Below are positions 23,957 to 32,883 of a stretch of 46,870 nucleotides of DNA, piece after piece; the first letter of the stretch is position 1; each line of letters starts with the position of its first letter. The position numbers and the translations under genes were made by a program. This stretch comes from an uncultured Lachnospiraceae bacterium (GTDB taxonomy: Bacteria > Bacillota > Clostridia > Lachnospirales > Lachnospiraceae), in assembly GCA_902784165.1 (NCBI GenBank), contig CACZTL010000067.1:1-46870 (forward strand). The letters are read 5' to 3'. The notes beneath the pieces are model-generated. The model did not search any database. It saw nothing but the letters and a program-made list of their open reading frames with translations, and had not been told where the DNA came from.

Positions 23957-25261
23957 GCAAAACCCAAAGGCTATCGCTTCTTCTTCAGACTCGTCTTCTA
24001 TTCCCAAATCCTCTTCCTCCCCAAAGGCATCCGCTACATTTACATACTCCGGATGAGCTGCGGGGTTGTTTTTTTTTGCCTTTCTTGCCGGCTCCCCACG
24101 CATAAAAAGCCATGCGTCTTTGATGCTCATATCAAGAATATCGTTTAGAGGTACATTTGCCTTGACGGATACGATTTCCGCAGTTTTTATATCCTGACCG
24201 CCCAGATAAAGCATGGTATCGCAGTTGTTTATGATGGTTCGCGCATTGTCAGACCCATACAGAGAGTCCAACTGGGTTATGCTCTGAACCACTATGCTTA
24301 CGCTGATCTGTCTGGAGCGTATCACGGATATCAGCTTGTCGAAATCAGGAACGCAGGCATTTGTGGCGAAGTCATCCATGATAAACCGCACCGGCACGGG
24401 GAGGCGGCAGCCCGGGTGGTACAGGGCCTCCTCACAGAGCATCTGCAGCGCCTGAGTGTAAAAAACATTTACCAGCCTGTCCATGGATCGGTCGGTGTCG
24501 CTGATATTCAGGAAAAGCGCCGTTTTCTCCCGTCCGATGGCTTTGATGTCTATTTTATCCGGATTTGTGATCATCCTTTTTGTCCCGTCAAATGCAAATA
24601 TATCAAGCGCCTGCGCGGTAAATGCCTCTATACTCGCGCTCATTTTTTCTGCGTCCGGATTTCGCTTTATCAGCTTATACTTGGAAAGCGCGAAGCTCTC
24701 CGGGTCGGTCCTTTCCACCTCTGCAAATATTTTTTCAGCCGAAGTCTTCGACCATACGCCAAAAAGCTTTTGCACGGAAACCAGGTTTCTGTCCTGCGGC
24801 TCTGTTCTTTCCAAGATATACGCCACAAGGGTTGCAAGAAGCATCCTGCCCTGCATATCCCAAAACGGTTCTTTTTCACTAAGACCCGGGGCAAGGCACT
24901 CGGCTAGCCTGATTATATCCTGAGCACAGTACCTGTCGGTTTCCGGATCGTACCTGATATTATCCAAGGGATCATAACCGCAGGAGTTCAGCGTATTTTT
25001 AAAGTCAAGCACAAATACCTTAAAGCCCTTCTTTTCCAGATACGGCGTAAAGGCAGCCGCAAGATCTCCCTTCGTATCGGCGATAATCATGCTCTCCGCA
25101 GCCTGAAGGATATTCGGTATCACATAGCTGCGGGTCTTACCGGAACCGCTCGGACCGATAATAAGGTCATTGTTGTTTATGCCGGTTTTCCTCGTGTTAT
25201 TTGATTGTGTAACGCCCCTCGCAAGGATGCGGAAGCTATCCTGATAAATGTCTTTTTTCAC
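23954..25261 (-). CDS. soluble VirD4/TraG-type coupling ATPase
   Basis: About 435 residues starting at a GTG (25261) with AGGAG 8 bases before; the GTG at 25270 overlaps that site. Walker A is IIGPSGSGKTRSYVIPN and is followed by SMIIADTKGDL, as in VirD4/TraG. The Walker B region VRFIMDDFATNACVPDFDKL and SVVQSITQLDSLYG-like IVVQSITQLDSLYG, then NCDTMLYLGGQD, are family hallmarks. The usual N-terminal membrane segments are absent. The tail is acidic and ends FGFC. No relaxase, VirB4 or mating-pair genes are present, so this is either an orphan of a decayed conjugative element or a coupling ATPase put to another use with its two small partners. Confidence 0.85.
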   Translation of the reverse strand: MKKDIYQDSFRILARGVTQSNNTRKTGINNNDLIIGPSGSGKTRSYVIPNILQAAESMIIADTKGDLAAAFTPYLEKKGFKVFVLDFKNTLNSCGYDPLDNIRYDPETDRYCAQDIIRLAECLAPGLSEKEPFWDMQGRMLLATLVAYILERTEPQDRNLVSVQKLFGVWSKTSAEKIFAEVERTDPESFALSKYKLIKRNPDAEKMSASIEAFTAQALDIFAFDGTKRMITNPDKIDIKAIGREKTALFLNISDTDRSMDRLVNVFYTQALQMLCEEALYHPGCRLPVPVRFIMDDFATNACVPDFDKLISVIRSRQISVSIVVQSITQLDSLYGSDNARTIINNCDTMLYLGGQDIKTAEIVSVKANVPLNDILDMSIKDAWLFMRGEPARKAKKNNPAAHPEYVNVADAFGEEEDLGIEDESEEEAIAFGFC

Positions 25262-25276
25262 AAAAATCACTCCTAT

Positions 25277-25594
25277 TTACACTCGCATCGGATAAATAAA
25301 CACACTATACAATATCGCCTCCGAAAGTCTTTCATCTCTGATCTTAAGCCCTTTTTCAACTATATCCGCAATATAAGGATCATCCCTGTCATCATCCCCG
25401 CTAAATACCCCCCTGACTTTCGCGATATATTTCCTGTACTTTTCACCTTCTTTTTCACCCAGACTCTCTGTTACCTTTTTTGCATTCATCCTGAAAAACA
25501 CATTTGCCCGAATGAGCAGAAATTCGGTTAAAGCGGGCGGCAGGCCGGCGCGGCATTTTTGCAGAAGATTATTTATATCATCCCTTTTCGTCAT
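25277..25594 (-). CDS. small hypothetical partner of the coupling ATPase
   Basis: 105 residues, mostly helical and charged (INNLLQKCRAGLPPALTEFL, KKVTESLGEKEGEKYRKYIA). No signal peptide or membrane helix. It lies 6 bases after the 25601 gene and about 15 bases before the ATPase start, so the three genes form one operon. I do not recognise it. No counterpart survives in the collapsed copy at 6.6 kb. Confidence 0.65.
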   Translation of the reverse strand: MTKRDDINNLLQKCRAGLPPALTEFLLIRANVFFRMNAKKVTESLGEKEGEKYRKYIAKVRGVFSGDDDRDDPYIADIVEKGLKIRDERLSEAILYSVFIYPMRV

Positions 25595-25600
25595 AAAGCA

Positions 25601-25930
25601 TCACCTCTTGGGAAAGCTTTTCTCAATCCCCTTAAAAAGACAGTAAAATGTAACAAGACAGTCACCCTTTACGGCGCCGTCCCCATCAGCGGCAAGCATC
25701 AGCTCACCGAAGCTCATCTCTGAAATGCCACCCTTATCTTTAATGTGCTCTTTAGCTTTTTTATGCAAATATCCCATCGCCTCATCATCTTCTCTGCTTT
25801 GCAAAAAATCTTTCAGGCTCAGATCATAAAGGCAGCGTGTGACCTCTGAAATGTAGTCCTCGTCCTCAAGGGTGCCGTCTATAAACTGCATTAGCTCATC
25901 GATTGTTCTGGTTCGTTTCACACTGATCAT
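25601..25930 (-). CDS. small hypothetical protein heading the coupling-ATPase operon
   Basis: About 109 residues from the ATG at 25930, after AGAAAGG. The longer in-frame start at 26011 would translate the 32-bp repeat. It shares EDEDYISEVTRCLYDLSLKDF and a C-terminal MSFGELM with the 6699 gene product, so the two head homologous loci. It is an unnamed domain of about 60 residues. Confidence 0.65.
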   Translation of the reverse strand: MISVKRTRTIDELMQFIDGTLEDEDYISEVTRCLYDLSLKDFLQSREDDEAMGYLHKKAKEHIKDKGGISEMSFGELMLAADGDGAVKGDCLVTFYCLFKGIEKSFPKR

Positions 25931-25969
25931 CTGCCTTTCTTTAACGCATAGTCCCCTCCATTTGTACCG

Positions 25970-26001
25970 TAACATAGCCGCTGTTTTTAAAAACTGAACA
26001 C
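25970..26001. repeat. 32-bp dispersed repeat, copy 3
   Basis: TAACA, four bases, CGCTGTTTTTAAAAACTG, then AACAC, between the surface-protein terminator and the 25930 start. Confidence 0.6.
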
Positions 26002-26011
26002 CACAGCTCAT

Positions 26012-26033
26012 AAAAAAAACGGCTTACGCCGTT
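26012..26033 (-). terminator. Rho-independent terminator of the wall protein gene
   Basis: On the minus strand AACGGC, loop GTAA, GCCGTT and then a run of T. It lies 9 bases after the stop at 26042, which supports reading 26042-28153 as one former gene. Confidence 0.85.
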
Positions 26034-26041
26034 AAAGTATG

Positions 26042-28153
26042 TCAACACTCCCCTTGAAGCATTTCCCCGGTTTTTTTCTTTCGCCTAAACCCTGCCGGTA
26101 TTATAAAGGCAATCGCGCCTCCGTTAAATATGTATGACAATACCTCAGCCATTGCACCGTTTTTTTGCTTCTCTTTTTCTGAACTTGTTTGTAAACCGGC
26201 TTCTTTTTCCGGCGCGCCTGCAGCTGCTGGCTCTTCTTTCATAACCGACGCGGTAAGTGCCGGTTCATTTACGCTTACGGAGTCTTCCTGCTGCGCTTCG
26301 TAAACTTCGTCAGTCCGTGCGGGTTCATATTCGGAAACCGGAAGCTGCAAAGCGCCACCCGCCGCCTGTGCGGTTTCTGCAAATGTATCTTCCCGGGAAA
26401 GTGTTACCGCTTGACCCTCCGGTGCCCTATCTCCTTGCGCCTCAGCGACGGGTGATTTTTCTAATGTTTCCTCCCGGGATAGCATCACCTCCTGACCCCC
26501 TGCCTTTGTTGCTGTTTGAGTTGCTTGCGTCTCTTGCGCCTCAGCGCCCGCCGGGCTTTGTCCGGTTATATACTGAGTCGCCGGTACTACCGACTCCGGG
26601 GCTGCTTCTGCCGCATAATAAGGCGTTTTCTATAACTCACTGACCACATCGGCATAACCTGCTGCTTCTTTTCCGATCAATTCCTCAGCTTCCGATGCGG
26701 TGGCCGCATTTACAGGAACCTCAGACCTTCCGGCAAGCCCTGCAACAGCCTCTTCATACTCTTTTTCCGCGCCCTTTAGAGTTCCGTAAGCCGTAGCAAG
26801 TAACCCTTCTGCTCCTGCGAGCTGCCTGCGGGCATTATCTAAATCATCATTTTTTGAAGACAGATAAGCCTTTGCCGCCAACGGATCGGTCATGGAATAA
26901 TACTCGCGCAAGGCGCTTGCATACTCAGCAATAGTATATGTGCCCTTGCCGTTAAAGACTACTCCTAAGGACTCATTTTCCCCCGTGCTTCCCACGCCAA
27001 GAGCATTTCCTATAGTTATACCTTTGGAATAATTTATAACACTTAAAAGATGATTTTCAAAAATAAGGGAATAATCATTAGTTTCACCACCGGCCCCAAC
27101 ATCACCTTTGAAAAATGTGTTCCCGGTTTTGAGGATTTCTGCCATATAATCCTCATTAACATCTTTGACGCCTATGATACACGGTTCTGCATAATCTACA
27201 TAAGGCACCGTTATAATAGGCAGTGTTTCCATCTGCGGATCTGTCTGTATCGGCAGTCCTGTGTACATTTCCTCACCATCCTCAATAACATAAAGAAACC
27301 CATCCCCTCTATCATAACCCCTTATTTTCTTATACCCATATGAAAAATAGGGTCGATCCTGTACCTGCTTTGACAATCCCTCAAGAAGCGGCATACCCTC
27401 CTGCTGCGCAGACGCTAAATCAGTATGAATACACCAAAACCCTTTGAAAATGCCTTTATTTTTGGTAGCCGGAATCCGTTCATTTTCAAAAGCCACCTCA
27501 TCATAAGCCTTTTCCATAAGCACCTCTTGATCAGGAAATTCAAAAGCCTCCTTATCATCAGCATTTTCAAAAAGCGCATCATAATAAGCTTGTTCACCCG
27601 AATACTCGCCAAAACCTGCCTGCGCCAGTCTCATAGCTGCATGTGAAGCGTCCGACTCCACTCCGTAATTACTCCTGAAATACTCTGCAAGCTCCTCAAG
27701 CCAGTCTGCCATATAAAGCATCCTTGTTATATTGGCAGGGTCGTCTGCCGATATCTGCTGCTCCCCTGCAAATGCTTCCTCAAGCACCCGCCTTGCATCC
27801 TCTGCCTTTACCGGATCATCTTCCGTCTCGATCACCCACTGCAAAAATCCTGTAAAGCCGGTAGCGTACCTCTCGCGCACATCTTCATAATTATCCTGTG
27901 CATCCTTTAATGCGATCCTCGCATTCTCAACCTCATCCTCTGCCATGAGCTTATCCGCAAGCGCCGCGTCATAAGCCGCCTGCGCGGCTTCCTTCTTTAT
28001 CCTGAGTGCTTCAAGCTCACTGCTTTCCGAAGATACTGTATCCGCTGCAAATGCATCAACAGCCGGAACACTCGCAAAAAGAGCTGTAAGCGCTATGGCA
28101 CAGCCTGTGAGAAATTTCTTTTTTATGTTCTTTATTAATTTTTTATACTTCAT
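26042..28153 (-). pseudogene. CAP-like coiled-coil wall protein gene broken by one in-frame TAG
   Basis: A signal peptide (ASVPAVDAFAAD) is followed by a coiled coil, a block GFTGFLQWVIETEDD, a globular middle that parallels the CAP domain of the 9810 protein (DPANITRMLYMADWLEELAE for ATNIDNMLETIKFYKE; HLLSVINYSKGITIGNALGV for HYENIINPDFVSTGFAY), and a second coil, ending VVSEL-TAG at 26630-26632. The same frame continues KTPYYAAEAAPESVVPATQY through a Pro/Ala/Glu-rich stalk to a hydrophobic helix and FRRKKK, stopping at 26042. No LPxTG is visible. With the stop, a 507-residue unanchored secreted protein would result. A sequencing error must be excluded. Confidence 0.75.
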
Positions 28154-28235
28154 AGGCTTATCCTCCGTTGGTGGATATCTATAGCTACAGTATAGCCTAT
28201 TTCACATAAAATACACAGCATTTTTTTAACACACT

Positions 28236-29441
28236 TTACCACTCCCCCTCTTCATATCTTTCCAGCCTCCTCACTGCGATATCATACATCTCCCTCGCCA
28301 GCTCCTTCGGCTCCAGCACATAAACCGACGCGCCGTACCCGAGCAGCCAGCTTTTAAATGACCCCATTCCGCACACTTCATCTTCATAATAAGCAACATC
28401 GTCTTTTGTAGGATCGTCATAAAGCCTGCCGAACCTACGCCCGTTAGTTTCCGTTCTTATTTTTTCATATAGGTTGCCGGTTTCCTTGTAAATCTTGAGT
28501 TTAACATGCCTTACTGCGTAACCATCCACTATGCGATACCCCTCAGGCTGCCCAACCGCTTCCGGTCTCTTACATTCAAACTCCCTGACTTCGCAGCCAT
28601 TCGTCACGCTATGTTCATCAGCTTCCGATCTCTTGCGCTCAACCACCCTGACTTCGCAGCCATCCGTCACGCTATGCTCATCAGGCTTAAGCCCGGCTGA
28701 GACCTCTTCCGGCATCTCACCCGGTTCGATATCCGTGCCCCAGAGATAATCCAGAAACGCAAGCCCGGTATTTTCCGGGCGCATGACATTTTCATCATAA
28801 TGAACTTTAATATCTTTGATAAAATCAATCCTCTTCAAAACAGGTCTTTTTCCCTCATGCATGCCTGCCAGATATACATTTTTCTCAAAAGGATCCGTGT
28901 ATATACTGCACGGAATAAACCTTTCGGTAATCAGCGTTTTGCCGCCTTCCGTATAGGAAAATGTTACCGGATTCCCCTCTTGCGCAGCTATCTGTAGAGT
29001 TCCCGGCACCTCAGCCGCCCGTCTTTTCTTTGCAAATGCAGGCTCCTTGATCCACACCTGATCATAAGCCAAAGGATCTCCCGTCACCTCTGCAAAAACA
29101 TTCTTCTCAAACGGCGAAAGACTCAAAGCCACCACATCGCCGGCGTCCTCCGGCACAAACATATCCGCAGTTATTCTTACAGGCGTTTCAATCGCCCCCG
29201 ACAAGCCTTTTTTAAGCTCTGCCCGCCAAATATCCGTATCTGTGCCGTCGGAAAGCTCCAGACAATCCCGTATATATTTATTTCCCGTAATTGCATACAT
29301 ATCCTGCGCTGCAACCTCAATCGGCACATTTAGATTCAAGCTTATCACTCTGACCGATACCCCCTGCGAAAACCTGTCGGACAGCAAAAGCTCCATAATA
29401 TGTGATAGTCTTTTGTATTCATCTTTATTATTGTTCATCAT
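28236..29441 (-). CDS. WYL-domain transcriptional regulator with internal repeat
   Basis: About 400 residues from the ATG at 29441 (site AAGGAAGA); a GTG at 29465 lacks one. The N-terminus holds a weak helix-turn-helix (KRLSHIMELLLSDRFSQGVS). The WYL core reads PVTFSYTEGGKTLITERFIP, CSIYTDPFEKNVYLAG, and the C-terminal WCX-like region has GSFKSWLLGYGASVYVLEPK. Between them is a tandem duplication: DEHSVTDGCEVRVVERKRSEA then DEHSVTNGCEVREFECKRPEA, encoded by about 63 bp repeated at 28560-28690. WYL proteins bind small ligands or nucleic acid and often control defence or stress genes. It follows the second WYL gene by 25 bases. Confidence 0.8.
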   Translation of the reverse strand: MMNNNKDEYKRLSHIMELLLSDRFSQGVSVRVISLNLNVPIEVAAQDMYAITGNKYIRDCLELSDGTDTDIWRAELKKGLSGAIETPVRITADMFVPEDAGDVVALSLSPFEKNVFAEVTGDPLAYDQVWIKEPAFAKKRRAAEVPGTLQIAAQEGNPVTFSYTEGGKTLITERFIPCSIYTDPFEKNVYLAGMHEGKRPVLKRIDFIKDIKVHYDENVMRPENTGLAFLDYLWGTDIEPGEMPEEVSAGLKPDEHSVTDGCEVRVVERKRSEADEHSVTNGCEVREFECKRPEAVGQPEGYRIVDGYAVRHVKLKIYKETGNLYEKIRTETNGRRFGRLYDDPTKDDVAYYEDEVCGMGSFKSWLLGYGASVYVLEPKELAREMYDIAVRRLERYEEGEW

Positions 29442-29466
29442 AACGATTCTTCCTTTTTTTGACACA

Positions 29467-30792
29467 CTACAACACCTTATACTCCTCTATCATTTCCTTA
29501 GTCTTAGCGATCATATGCCCCCTGCTTTTTTCAGGTTTGACAATAACCGCTTCATCCCCCATACTCCTGACAAATCTGAAAAAATCATGCGCCCCCGAGA
29601 TATGATCCCTGTATCTTATCAGCTTTTGCGAACCGCTTTCCGTATATGTAACCTCTGCCGTGTCGCTTCTCGCCTTCGTCATCGCCTTTATCGCCTCCCT
29701 AATCCGTGGTGTATCCTTAAAAACCACCTCGACCTCACACGGCTCATCCGGGGCAGATGACCACATTTTCCTGAAGATATCCTTATATTTCCTGCTTTCG
29801 AAAATGTCATTTGGTATATCCGGGGTGGCACTCGCCTCCGTTACGGCGGACAGCTTAAGGTTGGTTCTTATCCATTTGTTTTTGCTTTTTACCTCACCCA
29901 AAAGATAGAATGCATTCGTTTCCTCATTAAAGATGATCATGGCAGTTTTGAAAATGTAATTTTTCTCCGATTCTTTTTCACGGTATTTAATATTCAGTGC
30001 GTATTTTCGAAACGGAAGACACAGTATTTCATCGAGCCTGTCAGTTAAGCCATCCCGGATATCGTTTCGTTTGCCGCTGCATTTATATACTCCCGATCCG
30101 TCCGCATACATTTCAGGACAAAGAAAAGAAATCTTATCATTTATCTGCTTAAAAGCGCTTCTTAAATCCTCTGCATATCCTCCGTCATAATAGTATGTGT
30201 TAAAATCCATGATCCTTTCCCTGTCAACAATTGTCACTACAGGAGCAGCTTCGGAAATATGATAAAAAACCTTATTGCCGGCCTCGCCTTTTTCGCTTAA
30301 ATAAGTCTGACCGGCCTCCCATGCCTCATCCCTTGAGTGACGGCTGACAAACTTTTTTTCTTCGAGATTTTTAAGCAGGCTTTTGATCTTGCTCAGGCTG
30401 ACCCGCCCGCACAGACTGCCATATTTTAAGCATATATCCTGCGCGCTTAAGTATTTATCATCTCCTTCGGATAAAATGTGCATGATAAACCACTGCGCGA
30501 CCGTATCCGGCGTGATCGGCGCAAAGTCCGCGGTCTGCCTTCTCTTCGGATCCTGATCCGGGTCAAAGCCCGGGTTATGCAGCCTGTAGCCGTCAGTGTC
30601 TGAACTTATTTCGTAACCCTTAGCCGTAAGTGTTTTTATATCCGAGCTTAAGGTGCCCTTTGAAACAGGCCTGCCGAAAGCCAGATCTATCTGCTCCCTG
30701 ATTTTTGCGCCGACGACCTTGTTATTCGCAGCATCTCTCAGGATATTTATTATGAGCTTTTGTCTTTTTGCGATACGCTCTGCTGCTGACAT
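29467..30792 (-). CDS. WYL-domain regulator with N-terminal winged helix
   Basis: 441 residues from the ATG at 30792, which follows AGGAGGAAAACT; an upstream start at 30819 is unlikely. The N-terminal HTH (QKLIINILRDAANNKVVGAK, GRPVSKGTLSSDIKTLTAKG) is of the DeoR/HTH_11 type, and a second winged-helix-like segment follows (QDICLKYGSLCGRVSLSKIK). The WYL part includes LNIKYREKESEKNYIFKTAM and FNEETNAFYLLGEVKSK. It forms an operon with the next WYL gene and is divergent from the XRE gene at 30872, sharing an 79-base control region. Confidence 0.8.
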   Translation of the reverse strand: MSAAERIAKRQKLIINILRDAANNKVVGAKIREQIDLAFGRPVSKGTLSSDIKTLTAKGYEISSDTDGYRLHNPGFDPDQDPKRRQTADFAPITPDTVAQWFIMHILSEGDDKYLSAQDICLKYGSLCGRVSLSKIKSLLKNLEEKKFVSRHSRDEAWEAGQTYLSEKGEAGNKVFYHISEAAPVVTIVDRERIMDFNTYYYDGGYAEDLRSAFKQINDKISFLCPEMYADGSGVYKCSGKRNDIRDGLTDRLDEILCLPFRKYALNIKYREKESEKNYIFKTAMIIFNEETNAFYLLGEVKSKNKWIRTNLKLSAVTEASATPDIPNDIFESRKYKDIFRKMWSSAPDEPCEVEVVFKDTPRIREAIKAMTKARSDTAEVTYTESGSQKLIRYRDHISGAHDFFRFVRSMGDEAVIVKPEKSRGHMIAKTKEMIEEYKVL

Positions 30793-30812
30793 AGTTTTCC
30801 TCCTGACACACT

Positions 30813-30842
30813 TTGACACGCACTACTTGTAAGTGATATACA
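30813..30842 (+). promoter_or_regulatory. possible promoter of the second XRE gene
   Basis: TTGACA (30813-30818) and TATACA (30837-30842) are 18 bases apart, 30 bases before the ATG. The -35 box lies in GACACACTTTGACACG, which resembles the TGACACA end of the REP family. Confidence 0.4.
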
Positions 30843-30871
30843 TATTATAATATGATTTTCAGAGGTTGCAA

Positions 30872-31180
30872 ATGTTTATTAACAAAGCCCCAAACAGAAA
30901 AAACAACTTATGCGGCGCAAATGTAGCCCGCCTTCGCAAAACAATGGGAATATCACAACGCGAGCTCGCGATCAGGCTTCAGATAGCCGGTCTTGACATA
31001 GAAAAAAACGGCATCCAGCGCATCGAGGCCGGACTCCGTTTTGTTACCGATATAGAGCTTACCTTTTTGTCATATGTGCTTTCAGTGGAGATAGAAACGC
31101 TGCTTACGCCGGACAGCAGGTTGGAAGAGCTTTTTAAGGATACTCCTGCGCCGGAGGAAGATATGGGTATCTCGTTATAG
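30872..31180 (+). CDS. XRE-family helix-turn-helix regulator, paralogue 2
   Basis: 102 residues beginning MFINKAPNRKNNLCGANVAR, nearly the same as paralogue 1. The HTH is LRKTMGISQRELAIRLQ...IEKNGIQRIEAGLRFVTDIEL. An in-frame ATG two codons earlier (30866) is possible. It is divergent from the WYL operon, and its last six bases overlap the end of the convergent HEPN gene. The paired XRE copies, one beside the coupling-ATPase operon and one beside the WYL operon, suggest shared or cross control. Confidence 0.85.
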   Translation: MFINKAPNRKNNLCGANVARLRKTMGISQRELAIRLQIAGLDIEKNGIQRIEAGLRFVTDIELTFLSYVLSVEIETLLTPDSRLEELFKDTPAPEEDMGISL

Positions 31181-32827
31181 CGCGTCAACCCTTACCACCA
31201 GCCCGCTCCACTCACACCCGGCTGCTCCCTCCTTAAGGGAGTCTTTTTTTATATTCACTATAAAATTCACACCCTTTCCCAGCTCAAGCGCGTACGGCTG
31301 CCCGTTACGTCTCAGATCCGCATCGCCTTCGTAGAGCAAATCATCACCGGCCGTTAGATTTACATGGACCGAACTGTATCCGGCAGCGCTTTCGGTTCCG
31401 TTTGCAAGCCGTAAAAGGAGTGAAACGGAGCCGTCCGGCTCTGCCCAGGCAAGTACAGGCGCGCAGGTCTGAGTGTCCGGGATTACAGCAGTCTCCTCCC
31501 TGAAGGAGCGGTCTGCTTCATCAAAAACCTTTGCGTTTCGCCCTTCCGCCGCCGCGCTGTTAAACGCGTCCGGATAATCCCCGGTATATTTGCTGACGAT
31601 CATGATTTTTTCAAGCGCGGACTTCAGTTTCCCGTCTTCCTCTGCAAATGTAAAAAGACGCGCTTTTTTATATTCCGGCTCACTGGGCTTCCCGTAAAAC
31701 ACGGCTGAAACACCCAGCGCGTCTTCTGCCGATACAACAGGGATAAAGAGCATATTTTGCGCATCACTTACGCCCGCCAGCCATTCCTGCTCATTTTCTA
31801 TATAATCATCTAAACGCTCATCCTCTCTGTATTTGGAGGTATAAAACTGCTTATACTCGTCAAAGGAAAGCTTATCAGCGCTCTCCTTAAGCTCAGTCAA
31901 AAGCTTCTCGGCATCTGCCGGGTCTATACTGCCTGCCTCATATGCCGCAGGCTGAAACACCGAGGCGCTTATACCGGTTTCCGGCTGCGCAGCACTTCTT
32001 CCGCCGAAGGCAAATATCAAAAGCCCTGCAACGAGCGCCGCCGCGCCCACACACACTCCGGTAATTACCGCGATTTTTCTGCGGAAATCCGCGCGGCTTT
32101 CACGGTTTTTTGACATTTGCCGCTTTAAAGCCTTCAGATCCTCCTCGCGGTCACTGCTGCAATAAAAAAATGCACCTTCCTTTTCAACCGGAATATTTAA
32201 CTCATTGCAGGCGCGTATGAAGTCGTCGTCGGTGTAGCCCTTGAAGCCCTTAGAAGACAATTCATCCGCGATCAGGTACCTTCGCATATTCTTATCTTCC
32301 GAATAGCTGGCTTCGCACTCACATATCCGGTCGTAATAAGGAATACCCGACGGGTCTTTACATTTCAGAAAATATTTTGAAACCTCCTTCATGTCGCTTA
32401 TGGCTTCTTCAACACCGTATGACCTTCCGTCGACATCGGCGCTCCACTCAGTCCCGGCGACTCCGGCGCTTAAGTGCATATACTTATTTCTGTAATTATC
32501 CATCAGGCGCGTTACCGCCTCTGTAAATGTATTGCGCGCCTGCTTTTTTTCTTCTTCCGTCCCCAGATCATAAAATCCGAAAGCATCAAGCACCGCATCC
32601 CTGTACTCCGGGCGGAATTTAAAAAGCTTAAGACAGACCTGTATATCAAAATCCTTTAAATCTTCCTCGTCCGTAAGTATGGGCTTTTTCTCTTCTTTTT
32701 CATTTGACCTTACTAAATCGATCCACACCCGACCGTACCTTGCCGTAAGTCCGGTATCTATAGCTTCGGTCAGGCAGGAAAGCAGATACTTCCCCGCCTG
32801 AAGCATATCGCCTTCTTTTAGTTTCAT
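31175..32827 (-). CDS. membrane protein with cytoplasmic HEPN-like domain
   Basis: 550 residues. The N-terminal helical domain (about 1-125) ends in NYRNKYMHLSAG, giving Arg113-x4-His118, the Rx4-6H signature of HEPN domains. Its layout resembles Swt1-type HEPN. A middle segment (about 150-245) is followed by a basic stretch, one membrane helix (VITGVCVGAAALVAGLLIFAF, about 254-274) and an outer domain of about 275 residues with beta-rich ends. HEPN domains are often RNases or RNA binders in defence and toxin systems, but membrane-tethered versions are little studied. The conserved motif is visible; the activity is inference. A second possible start, with AAGAAGG, is MLQAGKY seven codons in. 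Confidence 0.6.
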   Translation of the reverse strand: MKLKEGDMLQAGKYLLSCLTEAIDTGLTARYGRVWIDLVRSNEKEEKKPILTDEEDLKDFDIQVCLKLFKFRPEYRDAVLDAFGFYDLGTEEEKKQARNTFTEAVTRLMDNYRNKYMHLSAGVAGTEWSADVDGRSYGVEEAISDMKEVSKYFLKCKDPSGIPYYDRICECEASYSEDKNMRRYLIADELSSKGFKGYTDDDFIRACNELNIPVEKEGAFFYCSSDREEDLKALKRQMSKNRESRADFRRKIAVITGVCVGAAALVAGLLIFAFGGRSAAQPETGISASVFQPAAYEAGSIDPADAEKLLTELKESADKLSFDEYKQFYTSKYREDERLDDYIENEQEWLAGVSDAQNMLFIPVVSAEDALGVSAVFYGKPSEPEYKKARLFTFAEEDGKLKSALEKIMIVSKYTGDYPDAFNSAAAEGRNAKVFDEADRSFREETAVIPDTQTCAPVLAWAEPDGSVSLLLRLANGTESAAGYSSVHVNLTAGDDLLYEGDADLRRNGQPYALELGKGVNFIVNIKKDSLKEGAAGCEWSGLVVRVDAL

Positions 32828-32883
32828 ATGATCATTCCTGCTTAGGTGAGTATTATTTTTGATTTCCCAAGCGATTATATCAT

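Noticed and set aside
23954..25930. Active integrative conjugative element.
   Set aside because: Only a soluble coupling ATPase is present. There is no relaxase, VirB4, integrase, origin of transfer or attachment site in the window.
226..26632. Three broken frames end in TAG (226-228, 16426-16428, 26630-26632), which might suggest TAG recoding, for example as pyrrolysine.
   Set aside because: TAG is also the ordinary stop of intact genes here (both XRE genes, the 29467 WYL gene, the FmdE gene). Two of the three broken genes are truncated in other ways too, and no pyl genes are present.
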